DNA of 22,611 bases. It comes from CAYWNA01 sp964459305 (GTDB lineage Bacteria; Planctomycetota; Planctomycetia; Pirellulales; Pirellulaceae). The stretch lies in the NCBI GenBank assembly GCA_964459305.1, contig CAYWNA010000217.1, positions 1 to 22,611 of the forward strand, written 5' to 3'. This document shows, in pieces, positions 8,529 to 14,488 of this stretch. The position numbers and the translations under genes are program-made. The stretch's first letter is position 1, and each line of letters opens with the position of its first letter. The notes under the pieces are model-generated. The model saw nothing but the letters and a program-made list of their open reading frames with translations. It ran no database searches and was not told the origin of the DNA.

Positions 8529-8656
8529 TATATCACCCGCGGCCAGGATTGACACTTTTCCGCATGTAGCCGAAGTCACCAGACTTTGGTCTGCGTAGGG
8601 AAAAACCAAACTCTGGCGAGTTCGGCTACAGGTCAGACTTGTCCGCGGATGGTATA
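8529..8656 (+). repeat. 128-bp palindromic MITE-like element, copy 3
   Basis: Ends TATATCACCCGCGG (8529-8542) and CCGCGGATGGTATA (8643-8656). The inner stem lies at 8566-8590 with 8605-8629. It begins 74 bp after the ackA stop. A perfect 12-bp direct repeat (GCTGGATGCTAT) lies at 8520-8531 and 8660-8671, one on each side, overlapping the left end by 3 bp and starting 3 bp beyond the right end. Confidence 0.92.
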
Positions 8657-8689
8657 GATGCTGGATGCTATTGGGCCTCCTGGAATTCG

Positions 8690-9115
8690 TCATTCTTTCG
8701 TCATTGGGTGTTTCGACGTTTGCCGTTTCCAGCGCGGCGGTGCGAGAACGAACGTCAACAGCACGATCAGTCCGAACAGCGTGTGAGCCACGTTGAATAC
8801 CCACGGTTCGGCGTCGAAGAACAGTATCGCGTGGGCCCACTTGGCGACAAAGGATCCTTGGTAGATCGTTTCGCCGGCCAGTTGCCGAAGATCGTTTTCC
8901 CACGTGGTCAGGGGACACTTGATGCCACAGACCGCTTCGGCCGCCACGATCAAGATGGCCAGCAAGTGCAAAGACCGAAACCAGAAGTTCCTGATCCACT
9001 GCCACCGGCGGACGATTCCGATCAGAACCAGCAAGAAGCCCATGACCACAAATGTGAAGTAGCCAAAGTGGGCAACAACCATAACGTCCGCAGCAATTCG
9101 ATAGAGTGTTTGCAT
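8690..9115 (-). CDS. DUF2784 family membrane protein
   Basis: 141 residues from the ATG at 9115 (MQTLYRIAADVMVVAHFGYF). The pattern of an N-terminal helix with VVAHF..F, a second helix, HLLAILIVAAEAVCGIKCPL followed by TTWEN, and a final helix is that of DUF2784, a small family of four-helix inner-membrane proteins of unknown function; the CPLT-x-xEN signature is its hallmark. The open frame extends upstream to 9445, but those extra 110 codons are not hydrophobic and look unlike the family, so the internal ATG is preferred. Upstream, GGATC is the only weak Shine-Dalgarno-like sequence. Divergent from purF and convergent with ackA. Confidence 0.75.
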   Translation of the reverse strand: MQTLYRIAADVMVVAHFGYFTFVVMGFLLVLIGIVRRWQWIRNFWFRSLHLLAILIVAAEAVCGIKCPLTTWENDLRQLAGETIYQGSFVAKWAHAILFFDAEPWVFNVAHTLFGLIVLLTFVLAPPRWKRQTSKHPMTKE

Positions 9116-9443
9116 TGCCGATCCAAGCCATTCGTCGCAAGCAAATCCCGCTTCTTGTACCTTTTCGGTTGCGTCAAACTGTAAAGATCCCTCCCTCGTG
9201 CCCGTTATTCCCCAAAAGCGGCGGATCGAGCCTTTTCTGTCCCTGAGTTCGAACCGCAACTCACTAACCAGCCTCCACTTCCGACATGGTGGGCCAAAAG
9301 CCGCCCATCCTCTCGGTTGTGAACACACGAATCGAGAAATAGAATAGACATCTCGACCACTGAACGAAGGAACTCCACAACGGCAGAGGGTCGTGCTCCG
9401 CCTCCATTCCTGAAACACCGACACGAAGTCGTCGATTCTTCCC
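9116..9443. other. Divergent intergenic region between the DUF2784 gene and purF
   Basis: These 328 bases should contain promoters for both neighbours, but no clear -35/-10 pair, operator dyad, RNA motif or repeat was recognised. No good Shine-Dalgarno precedes the purF ATG (ATTCTTCCC lies directly upstream). Frames crossing the region show no protein character. Confidence 0.4.
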
Positions 9444-11045
9444 ATGAGCGAACTCCACCACGAATGCGGTATTGCTGCTGTCTATCATCTTCCCGGCGAA
9501 GAGGTCAGTCCGCTTTGCCCTGAACAAGGGCCGGAGCACGCGTCGCGATTGGTGCCGCGCATGTTGCTGGATATTCAGAACCGCGGACAATTGGCGGCCG
9601 GGATGACGTCATACAACCCGACTCGCAACCAGCTCATCGACACTCACAGAGATGTCGGTTCGGTTACGGAAGTCTTCCGGCTCGCGCATCGAGCCAAATG
9701 TGAGACGATAATGCAGGAATACGCCGGCCGAGCGGCAATTGGCCACGTACGCTATGCCACCTGCGGCGAAGACGATCGAAGCTACGCACAGCCGTTCGAA
9801 CGACACCATCTGATCAAGTACAAATGGTTCAGCTTCGGGTTCAACGGCCAGTTGGCGAACTACCATCAGTTACGGGAGAATCTGCTGAGCGATGCGGATC
9901 ATCACCTCGCCCGCGAGACTGACACCGAAATCGTTATGCACGAAATCAGCCGCGAACTATCGGGCGACCTGCGGCCGGCACCGTTCGACATGATACGGAA
10001 CATCAGTCCGCGTTTCGACGGCGCGTACAGTCTCGTGTTCTTGAACGCCGAAGGCGACATGCTGGTGGCCCGCGATCCTTTGGGCATCAAACCGCTTTGC
10101 TACGCCAAGGAGGGTCCACTGTTCGCCGCGGCCAGTGAGAGTGTGGCGTTGTTGAATCTGGGCTTCAAATCGGAAAACATCAAATCGCTCCTGCCTGGCC
10201 AGGCTGCCACGATCACCGACGGCCGGTTCGAAGTCGAATGTTTCTCATCCTCATCGCGGCGGGCCCACTGTTTCTTCGAGTGGATCTACTTCGCCAACGT
10301 GGCCAGTACGCTGGACGACCGAGGCGTCTACCTGTCGCGAACGGCGTTGGGCGTGGAATTGGCACGTCTTGAGGCCAAAGACAGTCGAGTGCCATTGGCC
10401 CACGACACCATCGTTGTACCGGTGCCGGACACCAGCAAAGCGGCGGCCGATTCCATGGCGTTCGAGCTGGGAATTCCGTCCATGGAAGGCCTGATCCGTA
10501 ACCGTTACGCGGGCCGCACGTTTATCGAAGGTGCCGCCGGTCGACGTAAGAAAGCGGAGGCCAAGTTTACGCCGTTGCGCGAGGTACTGGAAGGCAAACG
10601 AGTGTTTCTGGTCGAGGATTCCATCGTCCGCTCGACCACAATGCGCGTGTTACTCGACCGCATCCGCGAGTTGGGCGGCGCCCGAGAGATCCACGTGCGT
10701 GTGGCCTGTCCGCCCATCATCGCTCCATGCTTCTATGGAATCGACATGTCGACCATCGACGAGCTGTTCGCACCCGAATTTGTTGCGGACGGCCGGTTGA
10801 CCGATGCAGTCCAAGCCAAGATGGCCGAAGATCTGGGCGCCGATTCGCTGCGTTATCTGCCCGTCGAATCCGTGGCAAGGGCGATAGGTTACGACAGCGA
10901 CCAGTTGTGCCAAGCGTGCATCACCGGCAAGTATCCCACGCCAAACGGCCAGCGACTGTACAAAATCGCCTTGGAAGACACAAAGAACGGCAACCACAAC
11001 CGACGGACGTACGAGCGAGATCCAGTGATTGTCGGCTGCCGATAG
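9444..11045 (+). CDS. purF: Amidophosphoribosyltransferase (PurF), Fe-S type
   Basis: 533 residues. It catalyses the first committed step of purine synthesis, making 5-phosphoribosylamine from PRPP and glutamine in the cytoplasm. MSELHHECGIAAVYHL places Cys8 as the glutaminase nucleophile after a short propeptide to be removed. The Ntn glutaminase half includes HVRYATCGEDDRSYAQPF and FNGQLANY. The phosphoribosyltransferase half includes NRYAGRTFI and the PRPP loop VFLVEDSIVRSTT (387-399). The four cysteines expected of Bacillus-type [4Fe-4S] PurF are present: Cys276 (AHCFFE), Cys429 (PCFYGID), and Cys489/Cys492 (LCQAC). Departures from the usual pattern: VDDSIVRGTT reads VEDSIVRSTT and NGNL reads NGQL. 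The last dozen residues (RTYERDPVIVGCR) look unconserved and abut the sulfatase relic, so the 3' end may have been altered by recombination. Confidence 0.92.
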   Translation: MSELHHECGIAAVYHLPGEEVSPLCPEQGPEHASRLVPRMLLDIQNRGQLAAGMTSYNPTRNQLIDTHRDVGSVTEVFRLAHRAKCETIMQEYAGRAAIGHVRYATCGEDDRSYAQPFERHHLIKYKWFSFGFNGQLANYHQLRENLLSDADHHLARETDTEIVMHEISRELSGDLRPAPFDMIRNISPRFDGAYSLVFLNAEGDMLVARDPLGIKPLCYAKEGPLFAAASESVALLNLGFKSENIKSLLPGQAATITDGRFEVECFSSSSRRAHCFFEWIYFANVASTLDDRGVYLSRTALGVELARLEAKDSRVPLAHDTIVVPVPDTSKAAADSMAFELGIPSMEGLIRNRYAGRTFIEGAAGRRKKAEAKFTPLREVLEGKRVFLVEDSIVRSTTMRVLLDRIRELGGAREIHVRVACPPIIAPCFYGIDMSTIDELFAPEFVADGRLTDAVQAKMAEDLGADSLRYLPVESVARAIGYDSDQLCQACITGKYPTPNGQRLYKIALEDTKNGNHNRRTYERDPVIVGCR

Positions 11046-11149
11046 CGGTCAGTCGTGTTCCGTCAGGGGCGGTGAGTAGGGTGGGGCTGAGCGAGCCACT
11101 GGCGGTGCAAGTTGCCTCGACGAACGGTCGACCAGGGTCCACTGGCATC

Positions 11150-11445
11150 GACTCACGGACTCGTGCGGTCGGTTCTTTCAGCACCGGCACCAAACTGACG
11201 CCGTCGTTTGGCTGCGGTCCGGTTGGCGTGGGCAACCCGGCCAGTTCGGCAAGCGTTGGGAAGATGTCGACACTTTCGGCGAGTTGCCTCGTGGAGGAAC
11301 AAGGCTTTGTCACGCCCGGCGCCACGATCAGAATCGGGATACGGTTCGCTTGCTCGTAGTTCGTGTGCTTGGTCCAGATGCCGAGATCGCCGAGGTGAAA
11401 CCCGTGGTCTCCCCAAAGGGCGATGATGGTGTTTTCCGCGAGTCA
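11150..11445 (-). pseudogene. Relic of an iduronate-2-sulfatase-like sulfatase (C-terminal part)
   Basis: On the minus strand one frame reads LAENTIIALWGDHGFHLGDL, then GIWTKHTNYEQANRIPILIV and AESVDIFPTLAELAGLP, ending near LVPVLKEPTARVRE. These are the C-terminal signature blocks of sulfatases of the iduronate-2-sulfatase type, which are very abundant in planctomycetes. A TGA lies immediately before LAENT, and upstream codons in another frame (HDKVIEYVDPASTDGGK) suggest a frameshift or rearrangement. The catalytic CxPSR region is absent, and downstream the frame runs antisense into the purF 3' end without a natural C-terminus. It is therefore a two-ended fragment rather than a gene. The rest of 11046-11640 holds nothing else recognisable. 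Confidence 0.7.
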
Positions 11446-11652
11446 GTTTGCCGCCGTCGGTACTGGCGGGATCGACGTATTCGATCACCTTATCGTGGAA
11501 ATGCGCAACGCTGAAAGACGGAGGATCACCGTGGTTCCCTGTGACATCCTCTCGAGTTCTTCCCAGCGTTGCTCCGACATAGAGGCCGATCGTACCGCGA
11601 CGAGTGTGTTGGTACAATCGGCGCCCGACGAATGGACGGTCGCTCGTTTTAC

Positions 11653-11658
11653 AGGAAG
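11653..11658 (+). promoter_or_regulatory. Shine-Dalgarno of the glycoside-hydrolase-like gene
   Basis: AGGAAG lies 9 nt before the ATG at 11668 and directs initiation at the codon that starts a clean signal peptide, rather than at the upstream in-frame start at 11569. Confidence 0.6.
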
Positions 11659-11667
11659 ACAGAATCG

Positions 11668-13593
11668 ATGAAAACGAATCCGACACTGACAAGTCTGGTG
11701 GGCGTGGTACTCTTGGCTTCGTTGGCCGGGCCCCTTGCGTCGGCCGAACGGAAGCGAACCTTGCCGCAGTGGTTCGAAGAGCACCGAGTACAAGCCCACT
11801 TTGAGAACTCGATCCAGCACGACCTAGCGGGGCTTTACCAGAATTTGCATCCGGCGATCCGGGAGATGGGAGCCGAGGTGTTGACGCGGATATTCAAGAC
11901 GACTGCCGAAGGTGCCTGGTGGCCGACCGCCGCGGGCTATACCAACGAGGCGACTGACGGACGGGACCTGGGCCGGGAGATTGCTCGCGACGCACACGAG
12001 CACGGTTTGCGAGCCATCGCCTATTACCGGATCATGTGCGACGACTATGTCGAAGAGGAACACCCGGAATGGCTCTGCCGTGATGCGGCCGGCAAACTGG
12101 TTCTGGAACCGCGGACGCGCAGGCGGCGGAACGTGCAAGACCGCAAGCACGTGATTTGCTTCAATTCGCCCGCGCGCGAACTCATCAAAACCCGGCTTCT
12201 GGAATTGGCGGATCGAGGTGTGGACGCCATCTACTTCGATTCATGGCACATGCCGGAAGTCTGCACTTGCGAAAACTGCCAAGCGGCCTATCGGCAAGAT
12301 ACCGGAAAAACGATGACGATCACGGCCAATCGCGGTTCGGAAGACTATCGCCGGAATGCAGACTTTGTGGCCCGGTCCATCGTGCGGAATTTCCGCGACT
12401 GGGAGCAGGCGGTCAAGGCGAAGTATCCGGACGTCATCTTCGCCATTGGCAGTTCGCTCTATCCTTGCTTCGACCGGCAGATGCAGATTACGGACGAATT
12501 GCTGCAGATTTCCGACACGAGCAAGACGGAGTTCTCCAAGTCCTTCGGCGGATTTCTCGCATGGCCGCTCGACGGTCCCGGCATTGAAGTGATGCGCAGG
12601 CGGCGGCCGTACCTGGACGACTCGTTCGCCCTGCCAACGTATGATTTACAGAATGCCCTCGGCTGGACCTTAACACGCGACTCCTGCGACGGACGTCCGC
12701 CGCTGATGTGGATCCCGTTCACCAGAACCGAACAGGAAGCGATGTTCTCGACCGCCGCCGCCGTCTCGTACGGCTCGATCGCGTCGATTCATCCCACGGG
12801 ACTGTGGATACGGGGAACCGCATCGATCCAGGCGTCGGCTGCGGACATGTACAAACCGTGTTACGCGTTGGGCGAGCGGGTGTCTCCGCATCTGGCTAAC
12901 ACGCGCCCGTTCCGGTTCGCGCTGATCCATGTCAGCGAGCGATCGCGCAATGCCCGCATCGCCGATCCCCGTGCACTGTGGGTGGAATTCTCTGCTCCCG
13001 TGCTGGGTGCCTTCGAGGCGCTGAAAGAGAATCACTGGCCTGTCGCCACGATCAACGACCTGCAACTCGCGAATGCGATTCCACGGGAGACCCGTGTGGT
13101 GATTCTCCCGCACGCACGGGAACTCACCGACGCGCAACGTTCGGTCCTGAACGAATTCGAATCCGCCGGAGGCACGATCGTGCGGCTGGACTCCACCGGC
13201 GGCTGGCAACTGAAGACCGATAAGCCTAAACGGAAGCGAGAACTGCTGGCCCAACTCGCGGCCAAGATCGAATTGCCGCCGATTCAGGCCCGCGGTCCGG
13301 CGGCCATGCATGCGGTGTTCTTTCAGGAACCGGCCTCCCGCAAGAACGTCGTTTGCCTGGTCAATAACTTCGGCTGGTACCGGTCAGAACGCGAGCCTCC
13401 AAAGACGCCGAACAGCCAGAAAGCACCGGCGCCGTGCACCGACGTCGTAATCGAGGTTTCTACCTCTCACACAATTGTCAGCGGGGCGATGGACGCCGTC
13501 ACAGGCAAGCAGTTGGTCGTCCACCGCGAGAACGGCAAGGCAAAGATCCTCGTACCCGAGTTCCCCATCATGGCCTGCGTTGTCATTGAGTAA
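11668..13593 (+). CDS. Secreted glycoside-hydrolase-like protein (GHL6-like TIM barrel with trimerization-like domain)
   Basis: 641 residues from the ATG at 11668. The N-terminus (MKTNPTLTSLVGVVLLASL, then ASA) is a Sec signal peptide with cleavage expected after about residue 26, so the product is exported. Residues about 45-400 look like a TIM-barrel hydrolase: HEHGLRAIAYYRIMCDDYVE, HPEWLCRDAAGK, then VICFNSPARELIKTRLLELA and GVDAIYFDSWHMPEVCTCENC (Asp191 plausible catalytic acid, with a CxCxxC cluster). This order resembles the 'hypothetical glycosyl hydrolase 6' group. Residues about 430-540 resemble a beta-galactosidase trimerization-type (glutamine-amidotransferase-like) domain (VVILPHARELTDAQ, FESAGGTIVRLD). 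The C-terminus is beta-rich. Substrate is unknown; an alpha-L-fucosidase- or galactosidase-like role is possible. Confidence 0.75.
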   Translation: MKTNPTLTSLVGVVLLASLAGPLASAERKRTLPQWFEEHRVQAHFENSIQHDLAGLYQNLHPAIREMGAEVLTRIFKTTAEGAWWPTAAGYTNEATDGRDLGREIARDAHEHGLRAIAYYRIMCDDYVEEEHPEWLCRDAAGKLVLEPRTRRRRNVQDRKHVICFNSPARELIKTRLLELADRGVDAIYFDSWHMPEVCTCENCQAAYRQDTGKTMTITANRGSEDYRRNADFVARSIVRNFRDWEQAVKAKYPDVIFAIGSSLYPCFDRQMQITDELLQISDTSKTEFSKSFGGFLAWPLDGPGIEVMRRRRPYLDDSFALPTYDLQNALGWTLTRDSCDGRPPLMWIPFTRTEQEAMFSTAAAVSYGSIASIHPTGLWIRGTASIQASAADMYKPCYALGERVSPHLANTRPFRFALIHVSERSRNARIADPRALWVEFSAPVLGAFEALKENHWPVATINDLQLANAIPRETRVVILPHARELTDAQRSVLNEFESAGGTIVRLDSTGGWQLKTDKPKRKRELLAQLAAKIELPPIQARGPAAMHAVFFQEPASRKNVVCLVNNFGWYRSEREPPKTPNSQKAPAPCTDVVIEVSTSHTIVSGAMDAVTGKQLVVHRENGKAKILVPEFPIMACVVIE

Positions 13594-13616
13594 GCGATGC
13601 AGCGCTCTGCTTACCC

Positions 13617-13795
13617 GGGAGGGGGGGGGGGCCGGGGGGGCCGGGCGGGGGGGGGGGGCCCCCCGCCGGGGGGGGGCCGCCCCCCCCCCAAAACCNNNNN
13701 NNNNNGGCCGGGGGGGTTTTCCCGGGGGGGGGGGGGGGGCGGGGGGCGGGGGGGGGGGGGGCGGGCCGGCGGCGCGGCAGGAGCCTCGCCCTCCC
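13617..13795. other. Assembly gap (10 N at 13696-13705) in artefactual G/C homopolymer, replacing a probable REP pair
   Basis: From 13617 the sequence degenerates into runs of G and C around ten Ns and becomes normal again at about 13775. The left edge (CCCGGGAGGG at 13614-13623) and right edge (CGGCAGGAGCCTCGCCCTCC, 13775-13794) are the two outer ends of the inverted REP pair seen elsewhere in the window. The best reading is a REP-pair hairpin that could not be sequenced or assembled. Another half-unit (AGCCTCGCCCTCCC) follows at 13801-13814. Any reading frame through here is meaningless. Confidence 0.85.
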
Positions 13796-13833
13796 ATACA
13801 AGCCTCGCCCTCCCAGTTCCCGGACACCCTCAC

Positions 13834-14298
13834 TTAACTCCATCGCAATTCGTGAATCTCTCCCTGATAGGACCAATCCTCTGGCTTCTCGACGAGGCCG
13901 CGGCGTACGGGATTCCATCGCACGTATTCCCATTTCTCCTCGTATTGCTCTTCGTTTCGTATCCGTGTGTCCCAATGATCCGTTTGCCAGCGGTGGTCAC
14001 GATTCCTATGCCGTTTGCTGAATTGCGATTTCCAGTATGTCACCCAGTTGTCATATTCGATGTTGGTCTCGGTGGCCGCTGCGAAGAAATGGATGTGATC
14101 GGGCATGATCATGTAGCGGCCCATCAACCACACAGTGGCCTCTCGCCAGACCTCGCACAACAACGTGTGGATTTCCTCACACGCCAACCACGGTTTCTTG
14201 TTCTTCGTACAGACCGTGTCGAAGATGATCGTCGGCTGGCCGTCAACGAACAAGACGCCGTGAGCCGGTCGTTTGCGGTCAGGCAGATCGTTGTCCAT
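13834..14298 (-). CDS. REP-associated tyrosine transposase (RAYT, Y1/HUH family)
   Basis: About 154 residues from the ATG at 14298 (MDNDLPDRKRPAHGVLF). The HUH motif is in MIMPDHIHFFAA, and the catalytic tyrosine is in EKWEYVRWNPVRRGLV, followed by the typical PEDW-x-Y ending. RAYTs are IS200/IS605-related single-strand nucleases that act on REP palindromes and are thought to have spread them. Here inverted REP pairs lie immediately upstream (14352-14430) and, through an assembly gap, downstream (13614-13814), so gene and substrate are side by side. The open frame extends upstream to 14568, but that part is translated REP sequence (TRGSAGASPSRAGS) and is not protein-like. Both catalytic motifs are intact, so activity is possible. 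Confidence 0.87.
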   Translation of the reverse strand: MDNDLPDRKRPAHGVLFVDGQPTIIFDTVCTKNKKPWLACEEIHTLLCEVWREATVWLMGRYMIMPDHIHFFAAATETNIEYDNWVTYWKSQFSKRHRNRDHRWQTDHWDTRIRNEEQYEEKWEYVRWNPVRRGLVEKPEDWSYQGEIHELRWS

Positions 14299-14351
14299 GG
14301 TCTTGTTCCCGTCGTTTTGGAAGACCACGATTCGCGGTGCGAAACGGGATC

Positions 14352-14430
14352 CGGCTCGGGAGGGCGAGGCTCCCGCCGAGCCGCGTGTCAGTACCAGGGT
14401 TCCGGCTCGGCGGGGATCCTCGCCCTCCCA
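14352..14430. repeat. Inverted REP pair upstream of the RAYT
   Basis: The first unit at 14352-14383 starts CGGCTCGGGAGGGCGAGGCT and ends GCCGAGCCG, itself forming a hairpin. The second, inverted unit is at 14403-14429 (CGGCTCGGCGGGGATCCTCG, then CCCTCCC). The two match as inverse complements except for a couple of positions and a gap. The pair fills most of the 190 bp between the kinase stop and the RAYT start. Confidence 0.9.
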
Positions 14431-14488
14431 ATCCCCCGCAATCATTGTCTTGACCGGCGCGCTCTCACTCATTTCCCGGCCACCCCAT

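Noticed and set aside
8493..9140. 215-codon minus-strand frame covering copy 3 of the palindromic element
   Set aside because: It overlaps the DUF2784 gene in another frame and reads through the repeat; no protein features.
9116..9445. N-terminal extension of the DUF2784 protein
   Set aside because: The extra 110 residues are not conserved in character and overlap the purF promoter side; the internal ATG fits the family length.
13475..13837. Several open frames of glycine/proline/arginine-rich protein across 13383-14553
   Set aside because: They are translations of homopolymer artefact and Ns around the assembly gap.
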